From Hydrogenothermaceae bacterium (GTDB lineage Bacteria > Aquificota > Aquificae > Hydrogenothermales > Hydrogenothermaceae), in assembly GCA_026984415.1 (NCBI GenBank), contig JALSSE010000412.1:1-7576 (forward strand): a DNA stretch of 7,576 bases, read 5' to 3'. The translations under genes and the position numbers were made by a program. Numbering within the stretch: position 1 is the stretch's first letter; each line of letters begins with the position of its first letter. Below are positions 1 to 6,763 of this stretch, one piece after another. The notes under the pieces were generated by a model, which ran no database searches, was not told the DNA's origin, and saw only the letters and a list, made by a program, of their open reading frames with translations.

Positions 1-80
1 TTAATTTTGCTTAAGTATCAATGCCTTTGTGAGTTAGGTTATTCTTTTAGAATAAAAATCTTTTTTCTAAAGATATAAAA

Positions 81-152
81 ATGAAAAGTCCATTTTATTA
101 CGGCAATGTGGCAGAAGAGATTAAAGAGTTAAAATTTGCAATCCTAAAATAA
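81..152 (+). pseudogene. Possible remnant of an archaeal-type AAA ATPase N-terminus
   Basis: A 23-codon reading frame (ATG 81, TAA 150-152) reads MKSPFYYGNV followed directly by AEEIKELK. From family knowledge, archaeal-type ATPases (PF01637-like) often begin with a NPF-x-[YF]-G-x-V stretch, then a short Gly/Glu/Phe/Asp-Arg segment, then a [ED]E[IL]xxL helix before the Walker A loop. Here the two ends of that signature are joined with the middle missing, and the frame stops before any P-loop. I infer a decayed, internally deleted fragment that is not functional as an ATPase. The match rests on about a dozen residues, so chance is possible. The vapBC promoter elements overlap its 3' end. Confidence 0.35.
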
Positions 153-163
153 AAGTATATACT
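135..163 (+). promoter_or_regulatory. Sigma-70-like promoter for vapBC
   Basis: TTTGCA (135-140, 4/6 to the -35 consensus) and TATACT (158-163, 5/6 to the -10 consensus) are separated by exactly 17 bases. Transcription would begin near 170, leaving a leader of about 28 bases before the vapB ATG at 198. No other -35/-10 pair in this gap is as good. The assignment is by motif only. Confidence 0.55.
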
Positions 164-186
164 CTATTGCAGATACATTTATAAAT
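155..186 (+). promoter_or_regulatory. Candidate VapB(C) operator palindromes
   Basis: Two perfect short palindromes flank the expected transcription start: GTATATAC (155-162), overlapping the -10 box, and ATTTATAAAT (177-186), just before the ribosome binding site. VapB antitoxins of the AbrB/MazE fold bind inverted repeats over their own promoter, and VapC enhances binding, giving conditional autorepression. The position suits that role. Such AT-only palindromes are also common by chance in DNA this AT-rich, so this is suggestive only. Confidence 0.3.
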
Positions 187-197
187 AGGTGAGAGCT

Positions 198-437
198 ATG
201 AAAAAAACCAAGATATTCAAAAGTGGAAACTCTTTAGCTGTAAGGATACCAAAGAATTATCATATAGACGCAGAAGAAGTTTATATAACAAAATTTGATA
301 ATAAACTTATTATTTTTCCAGAAAAAGATAAATGGGATGTTTTGTTTGAGATGTTAGATGAGTTAGAAAGCTTTGAAAGAGAAGATTTTTTAAAAGAAAG
401 AAATCAGCCAGAAGCTCAAAAAAGGGAACTGTTTTAA
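198..437 (+). CDS. vapB: VapB-family antitoxin (AbrB/MazE-like swapped-hairpin)
   Basis: Antitoxin of a type II toxin-antitoxin pair: a small DNA-binding protein that neutralises the VapC RNase and represses its own operon. The N-terminal ~45 residues carry the SpoVT/AbrB-type pattern KIFKSGNSLAVRIPK, then EEVYI and a KLIIFPEK strand. The C-terminal half (W-x-x-L-F-E, a helix, then a PEAQKRELF tail) is the charged toxin-binding arm typical of VapB. I prefer ATG 198 (79 aa) over the in-frame GTG at 189 (82 aa), because AGGTGA at 187-192 is a Shine-Dalgarno five bases before 198, whereas nothing suitable precedes 189. The stop codon directly abuts the vapC ATG, the standard antitoxin-first order. 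Length and motifs are normal for the family. Confidence 0.88.
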   Translation: MKKTKIFKSGNSLAVRIPKNYHIDAEEVYITKFDNKLIIFPEKDKWDVLFEMLDELESFEREDFLKERNQPEAQKRELF

Positions 438-839
438 ATGATTTATATGCTTGATACAAATATATGTAGTTTTATAATTAGAGAAAAACCTATTACTGTA
501 AAAGAAAAATTAAAATCTATTGATACAAACCATAGAGTTGTTTTATCAAGCATAGTTGCTTCTGAGCTTTTATACGGAGCCTATAAAAAAGAAAGCCAAA
601 AGCTGATAGATATTGTAAAAACGTTTATTGATTTTTTTGAAATATTACCATTTGATTTAAATGCAGCTGAAGAGTATGGAAAATTAAGAGCTGAATTAGA
701 AAGGAAAGGATTAATTATAGGTGCTTATGATTTGCAAATAGCCGCTCATGCTAAATCTATAAATGCTGTATTAGTTACAAACAATACAAGAGAATTTGAA
801 AGAATAGAAGGCTTAAAGATAGAAGATTGGACTAAGTAA
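438..839 (+). CDS. vapC: VapC-family PIN-domain ribonuclease toxin
   Basis: Toxin of the vapBC pair: a Mg2+-dependent PIN-domain endoribonuclease. VapC family members cut tRNA or rRNA to stop translation; the target here cannot be read from the sequence. The 133 aa give one complete PIN domain. Acidic active-site residues are visible: D6 in MLDTNICS, E43 in the SELLYGA helix, and D98 in GAYDLQIAAHA. The usual C-terminal signature VTNNTREFERIEGL-x-x-EDW is at residues 113-131. The ATG follows the vapB TAA with no spacer and only a weak, distant AAAGGG, so translation is probably coupled to vapB. In-frame M4 is an alternative start, but MIYMLDTN is a common beginning in this family. The gene looks intact and active. 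Confidence 0.93.
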   Translation: MIYMLDTNICSFIIREKPITVKEKLKSIDTNHRVVLSSIVASELLYGAYKKESQKLIDIVKTFIDFFEILPFDLNAAEEYGKLRAELERKGLIIGAYDLQIAAHAKSINAVLVTNNTREFERIEGLKIEDWTK

Positions 840-861
840 AATGTTTAAAAAATTTATAGCT

Positions 862-883
862 TTTCTACTGCATTTCTACTGCA
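862..883 (+). repeat. 11-bp tandem duplication TTTCTACTGCA x2
   Basis: TTTCTACTGCA at 862-872 is repeated exactly at 873-883. A shortened third unit, TTCTTGCA (884-891), follows. It could be a simple replication-slippage product or a paired binding site close to the possible promoter for the next two ORFs. No function can be assigned. Confidence 0.7.
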
Positions 884-886
884 TTC

Positions 887-915
887 TTGCAAAAAAAACT
901 TTAAGATTACAAAAT
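887..915 (+). promoter_or_regulatory. Weak candidate promoter for the 944-1430 gene pair
   Basis: TTGCAA (887-892, 4/6) and CAAAAT (910-915, 4/6) are 17 bases apart and end about 29 bases before ATG 944. The spacing is ideal but both boxes are poor, and AT-rich DNA produces such pairs often. The genes could instead be read through from vapBC. Confidence 0.25.
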
Positions 916-943
916 AAAAGAAAAATTAAAAAATGTACTAAAA

Positions 944-1240
944 ATGCAGATAAAACTAAAATTAAAAAAGCTTTATGGTAAAGAATATGCATCTATTGAA
1001 GAACTTCTTTCAAATAGAGCTGGTTTAAATCTTCTTCCTTATGAAATTGCAGTAAACGAAGAATTTGATAAAGAAGAAATAAAGAAAAAAACACCTGAAG
1101 ATATTTTAGATAAAGCATACCTGATTTATTCAAATTTCAGTTATCTGATAAACAGAAAAAAACCTTTGCTCACCGTCAAAGGAAAAATAAAAAATGAGGA
1201 GTTAAGGAAAATATTTGAGGTATTAAGAAGTCTTGAATGA
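944..1240 (+). CDS. Hypothetical small protein, unknown family
   Basis: A 98-residue Lys/Glu-rich, probably all-helical and soluble protein, with no signal peptide, membrane segment or motif I can name. It begins with a very basic stretch (MQIKLKLKKLYGKEY), then a short SIEELLSN helix, a central LLPYEIAVNEEFDKEEI segment and a C-terminal helix ending in LRKIFEVLRSLE. ATG 944 has no convincing Shine-Dalgarno. The frame is open back to 905 without a better start codon, so the true start is uncertain and the 5' end could be damaged. It overlaps the following ORF by 8 bases, which suggests a coupled two-gene unit. Its place behind vapBC and facing a large defence-type gene hints at an accessory role, but no function can be read from it. 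Confidence 0.5.
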   Translation: MQIKLKLKKLYGKEYASIEELLSNRAGLNLLPYEIAVNEEFDKEEIKKKTPEDILDKAYLIYSNFSYLINRKKPLLTVKGKIKNEELRKIFEVLRSLE

Positions 1241-1430
1241 AAATCAAATAATTAATCTTCTAAAGCAGTTTGTAGTAGAACAAAAAGAACCATTAGAATT
1301 GATATTAGTAGGTGCTTACGATTTAGATAAAGAAAGTATAAAAGACACAGCTTTATTTAATTTTAAAAAAATTTATCAGGTATTTAGATATTTATTAAAA
1401 GAAAAGTTAGAAAAAGGTAATTCTAATTGA
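1233..1430 (+). CDS. Hypothetical very small protein, unknown family
   Basis: A 65-residue frame with a TTG start (1233) nested in the last codons of the preceding ORF, an 8-base overlap typical of translational coupling. The only ATG nearby (1237) is in another frame and stops almost at once. The predicted product looks like two or three helices: NENQIINLLKQFVVEQ, a short LELILVGAYDLDKE strand-like part, then FKKIYQVFRYLLKEKLEK. No motif or family is recognised. The stop (1428-1430) is 12 bases from the stop of the converging 1398-aa gene. It may be a separate subunit or the broken-off C-terminus of a longer ancestor with the 944 ORF. Confidence 0.42.
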   Translation: MNENQIINLLKQFVVEQKEPLELILVGAYDLDKESIKDTALFNFKKIYQVFRYLLKEKLEKGNSN

Positions 1431-1442
1431 GATGGAATAAGA

Positions 1443-4400
1443 TCAGAAAATAAATTTAACAATAACTTTCTTATCATATTTTTTCTTGATGTATTCTTTT
1501 ATTATTCCAAACATTTCTCGTAAAATCTTTATATTGTTGATTTCTTTAATCCCAGACTTTTTTGCATATTGCATTATAATATTTGCAAGTTCTGGATGTT
1601 TTTCTAAGTGCTTCACGATAGTTTCTATTCTGTTTGGAAAAACTTTGAGTTTATTATCTTTACTATATACTACTCCTATAAGGTAAATTCCATAGTTTAA
1701 ATCTTTCATATAATTCTCTACTAACTCATTTATTACTCCTGTAAAAAGTCCCCTTTCTCTGTCTCCATTGTCTGACCACTTTATTTCAATTGGAATTTTA
1801 TAATCTACAGAAATTACAGTGATATCTATTTTAGTTCTATTTTCAAGCTGTACTTCTCTAAGAGGAGTTACTTTTAATTGATTTAATTTATATTTTAGTA
1901 AATTAGCTACCAATAATTGAAGTTCTTCTTCATTTTTGTGCGTTCCATCTTTATTAAATAATAACTTTCTTAATCCAAATTCTGGATCTTCTATTTGTAG
2001 AATTATTTCATCTAATACCTCATCCACAAGAAATAATAAATCTTTTTCTGTTTCTAATCTATAGTATCCATCTACAAAAAGCTTTTGAATTTCTGAGTAA
2101 GATAGTGTTAGTTGTTCATTAAAATAATTTTCCATCCAGTTCTTTAATAAGTATTGCCACATAGGTTTATTTTCCTTATCTTCTTGTATTTTCTTTTCAA
2201 AAAATTCTTTAACTTTAGAATTTCTACTTAATATCAATCTTTTTTTAAGGAAATCCTTTAATTCTGTTATCCTATGTATTTTCTTTACGATTCCATTTGG
2301 ATAGATATCTTCTGGAAAATATTTATATAGAATATCCAAAAGGTGGATTTCCAAATCCGGCGAATACAGTTCTAAATAAGTAACTGCCTTTTTATTATAA
2401 TCAAGTATTTCATAGAAAATAGCAAAAGTATTTTTAATAAAGCTTTTCTTATCTTCTGGATTTTCCAAAATACGATTGTTTATAGTCTGAAATAATTCAA
2501 AACCTTTCTCAAAATCTATGTAGAGGAATATAGCTAAATTTGCTATTAATTCCTCTGAAATACATTTGCTTTCTATTGATGATCTAATATATGTGTAAAT
2601 TTCATTTTCAATACTGTTTAATTCTCCCACTTTTACTAAAAATGGAATAACAGAGTGTATTAAACTATTGACATTTAACTTTGAAAAATTTTCTTTTACT
2701 ATTTTAATGAATACTTCTGAAAAGAATTTGTAAGTTTCTTCTTTTTCAAAATGGAGATTTTGCAGTTCTTTATCTTCTCCAAACCTCAACAGTAATTCTT
2801 CTTCAAAAGCTTTTAAAATAGTTTCTTTATATTCTTCACCGAATTTTCCAATTAATTCTTCTAAAAAACGGTGTTCTTCTGCAAAGTTATTTCTATAGGA
2901 AAATACACGAGCAAGAGTGTATATATTATCATCTGATGTAAAAATTTTAATATTATTTGCTTTGAATTCCTCCCAGGCATCTATGATTATATTTTGGATA
3001 TATTGGTTTCTGAAACTAATAAGATTAGGTAAGTTTTTCCAATTTATAAACTTTTCTAAGTTCGATAAATATAAAGAATAATACTCACTTCCTAAATATT
3101 TAACAATTCCATTTTCGTTCTCCTTAGTATTAACGTATCTGAAGTTTCCTTTTTTTAGGGAAAAAAAGTTTATTAAAAATATACATATCTTGTTGAAGTC
3201 ACTTGTGCTCTCTACATCCTCAGCTATTTGTTTCAGTTCTTGTAGTAAAATTTCTCTGCTTTTTTCCTCTCTTTTTATTCTTTCTAATTGTTCTTTTTCT
3301 ATTTCAATTTTTCTTTTATAAAACTTTTTGAGTTCTTTGATTTTCTCCTCATCGTTTAACTCTATTCTCATATATTTTTCCCATATGTTTTCTAATTCTG
3401 GAGAGTTTTCTTTTAATTCAAATAACTCTTTTAAAAATTTCTTTTGATTATCTTCCCGTAGAATATGGAGTAATAACTCATATAAATAATTTCTTATCTT
3501 TGGATTAGATTTTATTGTCTCAATTAAATCTTTTACTATAGACTCATTTTCATTTATATAGATAGAAAATTCCCAGAAAATAAAATTATTTACATCCTTT
3601 TCTTTCTCTATGGTTTTAATTAAAAAATAGATAGTAAACTCTTTACCCTTCCTTAAAATTTCTCTTAAATAGCTTTCTGCATGATAGTTATTATTTTTTA
3701 TTTCATATGAAATTTTTTCAAAAATTTCTTCTAATTCTGACGGGTTTGTTGATTGTCTTATTATGTCTTCCAATATTTCTGATAGAAATTTTGTTAAATG
3801 GGATTCATACATTTCTATTTCCAAAAGTTTATCCCATAATTTTGTGATTAAGAATTTTTTTTGCTCTATGCTTAAAGATTTTTCTAACTTTCTTAAAAAT
3901 GCCCAGTAGATACCTAATAAACTTTCATTATTATGTTTTAAATATTTGGGTAATTCTTCAAAGGGTATTATTTCTGGATAAATGGTGGTTAAAACAGCTC
4001 CATATATTTCATCATCTATTTCTTTATTAATTAGTTCTATAAGCTCTTTTTTGTGTTCTTTATTTCCTATTTCTTTTAAAGCTAATATAGATATGGTTCT
4101 TAGGTGTTCATTTTCTTGATTATTCTTTGCTATTTTTAGTAAATACTCTGAAAATTCAGACCATTTATTAAACCATATAATCCGGACTAAGAATTCCTTT
4201 ATAGTAAATTCGAAATCTTCTTTTTGAATTAGGTCTTTAACATATTCTTTTAAATCAGAAAAGTTTTTATAAAACTCTGGCTCGTAATTTAAAATTTCTT
4301 TATTAAAGAATTTCTCATCTTTATGCTTATTAATTATTAAATTAAAAATTTTTCTTTTTTCCTTGTCAGGCAAATATCTTAAATCTATTTTATGCAAAAT

Positions 4401-5639
4401 TCTATCATCTTTATCTATCCAATAGCCTCTGAAATTTTTATTTAAAGTAGCTATCCAACCTGCTAAATCTAAGTAGAGAGTTTTTATTTTTTCCTCAAAA
4501 GAGATTAGAGAATTTAATCTTTTTACAGTGATTTTTTTATCCTTTAAAGAGTTATCAATATACATTGCTGCTAAAAATTCAGCTATGGACTTATATTTAA
4601 ATCTAAAACAATGATTGTATCTATCTTCATCTTGAATTAAAAAACTTTCAAAAACTAAAGTATCTAAAATTTCTTTTACTAGTTCATCTTTTCCTACATA
4701 ATCTAAAGGTAAATTTTTAAATGAAAACTCTCCTTTTTCGCAAATGTAATCTTCTTTAGAAAAGATTGTAAATAAAGCTATTTCAGGGAGAATATCCTCG
4801 GCAATATCTATTTCTGGAGTTTTTCTAATCCTGTGTTCAAATCCTGTTTCTTCATTTTCTTTTACTAAGTATTCAACTAATCTGTGATAGATTTCAACTT
4901 TATTATTTGGTAAGGACTGACCATTTTTATAATCGTTTATAAGCGCCTCTAAAATTAATGGTATTTTAGCATAAGATATTAAACCATTTTCCAAAAGACT
5001 ACTGTAAAATTCTTCAATATTCTCTATTCCTTTATGCATGGCTAAGTTTTTTATATCTTCTTCAAAAAAAGGTAGCAATTTTACTTTTGTAAATTCTCCT
5101 AACAAACTTTCCAATAATATTAGTTGTTCTGTTTCTATAAATTGTGGTCTACTTGAAATTCTCAATAGAAAGTTTTTATTTTCTAATTTTTTTAAGGCTT
5201 TTATTAGGTTGTTTAAAATATTTTTATCTTTACTAAGGTACTCATCTAATCCATCTATATAAAAGATTGCTTTTGAAGATATTGAGTTTAACCACTCCTT
5301 AAAATTTTCCTTTTCTTCTTCTTTCAATATAAATTCAAAATCTTCATGAGAATCTAAAAAATCTAAGTTTTTTAACCAAAATACAAATTTATTTGTTTCA
5401 TTATCTTGTTTGTATCTATGCCTGAATTCTGTTGTTTTACCATATCCAGCTTCAGATAAAAGTAATATTCTACTTTCTGCTGATATATCATCCCATAATA
5501 GGCAATTTTCATATTTAAAGCCAAATATATCTTCCTTTGATTCTTTTAAGCTTTGTAATGAATAGAAATTTTCACAGTGTTTTTGTCTCGTATCCTTGGA
5601 AGTTCTAAGTTTTTTTAATGCTCTTTCAATGTAAAACAT
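1443..5639 (-). CDS. NACHT-type STAND NTPase with C-terminal PD-(D/E)XK nuclease-like domain
   Basis: A 1398-residue cytosolic protein, probably a single-gene anti-phage sensor and effector. Residues ~55-360 form a NACHT NTPase: Walker A SEAGYGKTT (62-70; Ser replaces the first Gly), Walker B FYIDGLDE (126-133) with the NACHT-type double acid, sensor RISSRP (160-165), Pro-Leu helix near 227, and a winged-helix end marked by SIAEFLAAMY (351-360). Residues ~400-1200 are helical, with a HEAT-like unit around 518-560 (ILALKEIGN) and a strongly charged coiled coil at ~764-803. Residues ~1235-1340 show a nuclease pattern: helix Glu (E1237-E1239), D1272 in KIDITV, and E1285-x-K1287 in PIEIKWSD, followed by ELVENYMKDLNYGIYLI. 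STAND proteins oligomerise on ligand binding; the ligand here is unknown. AAAGGG lies 7 bases before ATG 5639. The gene is complete, 84 bases downstream of cas5. The NACHT call is firm, the nuclease call good, the defence role inferred. Confidence 0.9.
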   Translation of the reverse strand: MFYIERALKKLRTSKDTRQKHCENFYSLQSLKESKEDIFGFKYENCLLWDDISAESRILLLSEAGYGKTTEFRHRYKQDNETNKFVFWLKNLDFLDSHEDFEFILKEEEKENFKEWLNSISSKAIFYIDGLDEYLSKDKNILNNLIKALKKLENKNFLLRISSRPQFIETEQLILLESLLGEFTKVKLLPFFEEDIKNLAMHKGIENIEEFYSSLLENGLISYAKIPLILEALINDYKNGQSLPNNKVEIYHRLVEYLVKENEETGFEHRIRKTPEIDIAEDILPEIALFTIFSKEDYICEKGEFSFKNLPLDYVGKDELVKEILDTLVFESFLIQDEDRYNHCFRFKYKSIAEFLAAMYIDNSLKDKKITVKRLNSLISFEEKIKTLYLDLAGWIATLNKNFRGYWIDKDDRILHKIDLRYLPDKEKRKIFNLIINKHKDEKFFNKEILNYEPEFYKNFSDLKEYVKDLIQKEDFEFTIKEFLVRIIWFNKWSEFSEYLLKIAKNNQENEHLRTISILALKEIGNKEHKKELIELINKEIDDEIYGAVLTTIYPEIIPFEELPKYLKHNNESLLGIYWAFLRKLEKSLSIEQKKFLITKLWDKLLEIEMYESHLTKFLSEILEDIIRQSTNPSELEEIFEKISYEIKNNNYHAESYLREILRKGKEFTIYFLIKTIEKEKDVNNFIFWEFSIYINENESIVKDLIETIKSNPKIRNYLYELLLHILREDNQKKFLKELFELKENSPELENIWEKYMRIELNDEEKIKELKKFYKRKIEIEKEQLERIKREEKSREILLQELKQIAEDVESTSDFNKICIFLINFFSLKKGNFRYVNTKENENGIVKYLGSEYYSLYLSNLEKFINWKNLPNLISFRNQYIQNIIIDAWEEFKANNIKIFTSDDNIYTLARVFSYRNNFAEEHRFLEELIGKFGEEYKETILKAFEEELLLRFGEDKELQNLHFEKEETYKFFSEVFIKIVKENFSKLNVNSLIHSVIPFLVKVGELNSIENEIYTYIRSSIESKCISEELIANLAIFLYIDFEKGFELFQTINNRILENPEDKKSFIKNTFAIFYEILDYNKKAVTYLELYSPDLEIHLLDILYKYFPEDIYPNGIVKKIHRITELKDFLKKRLILSRNSKVKEFFEKKIQEDKENKPMWQYLLKNWMENYFNEQLTLSYSEIQKLFVDGYYRLETEKDLLFLVDEVLDEIILQIEDPEFGLRKLLFNKDGTHKNEEELQLLVANLLKYKLNQLKVTPLREVQLENRTKIDITVISVDYKIPIEIKWSDNGDRERGLFTGVINELVENYMKDLNYGIYLIGVVYSKDNKLKVFPNRIETIVKHLEKHPELANIIMQYAKKSGIKEINNIKILREMFGIIKEYIKKKYDKKVIVKFIF

Positions 5640-5723
5640 GATTTTTCCCTTTAAATTTTTTAGTGCATGATAAAATTATGAATATAAAAAATATAAAATA
5701 TTAAATAGAGTAGAGATTTTTAC
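5640..5723. other. AT-rich gap between cas5 and the NACHT gene
   Basis: This 84-base spacer is almost entirely A and T. It holds the AAAGGG ribosome binding site of the NACHT gene (5647-5652, minus strand). TATAAT-like hexamers occur on the minus strand but none has a convincing -35 partner, and there is no GC-rich hairpin that would terminate the cas5 operon. The NACHT gene may have its own AT-rich promoter here or be read through from cas5. Confidence 0.45.
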
Positions 5724-6416
5724 TCAAATTAAGGCTATAGTCTGATTGTTTACCCGGTAGCAGTTTTTGAATGTTCCGTTTAATGTTTTTCCTTGTGTTT
5801 CCATGATAATATCTTTATAAGCTGTTGGTTTTCTGTCTGGGTTCATGTTTACAGGCATTTTTTCTTTAAAGTATCTTTTACCTTCTGAGATTTCAATACT
5901 TTCTACATACTCTTCAGGGATTGTGGTTATCACTTCTGTTGCACTTTCTAAAGCAGCAGCTTCATAAACTCCTTGAAACCTAAAGTTAGCTATAAGGTTT
6001 GCCAGTCCCAGAGAAAGAGTATAGTGTGTTTTTTTGTTTTTAATATGGTCTATAAGTTTATTAAAAATCTTTTCATCTTTGTGGTGAACATAAATTCTGT
6101 AAGCTGGATTTTTTAGAAATTCTGTTTTTATCTGTGTTCTGTTTTTTATCAGGTGAAAACTTCCTGAGTTTTTGGTGTCAATCAAGTTAATGCTCATTCT
6201 GATTTTTTTTATTGGTTTTAAAATCTGTATGCCTATTTTTGTGTTATCTGCATTTATGTAGTTTAGATATTCATCTTTCCCAAAACCTAAAACTGCTCCA
6301 AGCATTCCAAAAACTGCTGTTGGTGGTGGAATAGAAAAAGTCAAAGGCGATGAAGTTGTGTAAAACTTTTTAAAATGTCCAAACTCTCCCCAGATGTCAA
6401 AAGCTATTATTTTCAT
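5724..6416 (-). CDS. cas5: CRISPR-associated protein Cas5 (subtype I-B-like)
   Basis: Cas5 is the RAMP-fold Cascade subunit that caps the 5' handle of the crRNA and contacts the large subunit and first Cas7. The 230 aa match the usual size of I-B Cas5. The N-terminal RRM-like part shows the family pattern: KIIAFDIWGEFGHFKKFYTT, then SPLTFSIPPPTAVFGMLGAVLGF (a Pro-rich turn followed by a Gly-rich helix, residues ~23-45). The C-terminal half is consistent with the second strand-rich domain (ANFRFQGVYEAAA and the ending NCYRVNNQTIALI). ATG 6416 overlaps the hepT stop as ATGA, with AAGGA 9 bases upstream (6426-6430). No cas6, cas7, cas8, cas3 or adaptation gene is in the window; cas3, its usual downstream neighbour, is absent. 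It is apparently intact and translationally coupled to a HEPN toxin. Subtype assignment is less sure than the Cas5 call. Confidence 0.9.
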   Translation of the reverse strand: MKIIAFDIWGEFGHFKKFYTTSSPLTFSIPPPTAVFGMLGAVLGFGKDEYLNYINADNTKIGIQILKPIKKIRMSINLIDTKNSGSFHLIKNRTQIKTEFLKNPAYRIYVHHKDEKIFNKLIDHIKNKKTHYTLSLGLANLIANFRFQGVYEAAALESATEVITTIPEEYVESIEISEGKRYFKEKMPVNMNPDRKPTAYKDIIMETQGKTLNGTFKNCYRVNNQTIALI

Positions 6417-6763
6417 TTTTTATATTCCTTTTCCAAAATTTCACTAACTATCTCTCTTAATTCTGGAAGTTTAGTTTCAATAATACTGAATATAATTTCT
6501 GTGTCTATGCCCCAATACTCATGCGAAATTATATCCCTTAAACCTGCTATTTTCTTCCACTGGTATGGATATTCTTCTCTTATATGTAATGGTAAGTTTT
6601 TTACCGCTTCCCCAATGTTTTCAAAACTTTTTAAAATTGCATACAATACCATATCATTTTCTTCTAATTCTTCTGGAGAATTAACATTTTTTACAAAACG
6701 ATTAATTCTATCAATTTCTTCTATGATATCTTCTAAAAATAGGCGATAATCTCTTTTAGACAT
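6413..6763 (-). CDS. hepT: HEPN-domain ribonuclease toxin HepT (DUF86)
   Basis: Toxin of the type VII MntA/HepT system: a dimeric all-helical HEPN RNase that is inactivated by AMPylation of a tyrosine beside its active site. The 116 residues cover one full DUF86 domain. The defining R-x4-H-x-Y motif is intact at R76-D-I-I-S-H81-E-Y83 within LRDIISHEYWGID. Here R76 and H81 would be catalytic and Y83 the expected AMPylation target. The conserved NIGEAVKNLP helix lies at residues 49-58. A good Shine-Dalgarno (GAGG, 6770-6773) is 6 bases before ATG 6763. The gene overlaps mntA by 8 bases upstream and cas5 by 4 bases downstream. All key residues are present, so the toxin should be active if uncoupled from MntA. 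Confidence 0.93.
   Translation of the reverse strand: MSKRDYRLFLEDIIEEIDRINRFVKNVNSPEELEENDMVLYAILKSFENIGEAVKNLPLHIREEYPYQWKKIAGLRDIISHEYWGIDTEIIFSIIETKLPELREIVSEILEKEYKK

Larger units (their letters stand above)
840..943. other. AT-rich spacer downstream of vapC
   Basis: The 104 bases between vapC and the next ORF contain an exact 11-bp tandem duplication (862-883, with a degraded third copy after it) and a weak possible promoter (887-915). I see no stable hairpin with a T-run, so no terminator for vapBC is evident. A 46-codon frame starting at ATG 841 crosses this region but is not supported as a gene. Confidence 0.5.

Noticed and set aside
39..66. Hairpin TTATTCT-TTT-AGAATAA followed by a T-rich stretch, possible terminator for a gene left of the window
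   Set aside because: The stem is almost all A-T with a tiny loop, and the T-run is several bases downstream. It is not stable enough to call.
841..981. 46-codon frame starting one base after the vapC stop, with a hydrophobic N-terminus and basic tail
   Set aside because: No Shine-Dalgarno, composition is what A/T-rich spacer would give, and it overlaps the better-supported ORF at 944 in another frame.
1486..1686. 66-residue hydrophobic + strand frame
   Set aside because: Lies wholly inside the NACHT gene on the opposite strand; an antisense shadow of AT-rich codons.
5038..5262. 74-residue + strand frame
   Set aside because: Antisense to the NTPase domain coding region; no ribosome binding site or family resemblance.
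5650..5710. TATAAT-like hexamers on the minus strand as a NACHT promoter
   Set aside because: No -35 element at suitable spacing; in nearly pure A/T sequence such hexamers carry little weight.
6375..6749. 124-residue Ser/Phe-rich + strand frame
   Set aside because: Antisense across hepT and the start of cas5; low-complexity composition typical of a shadow frame.
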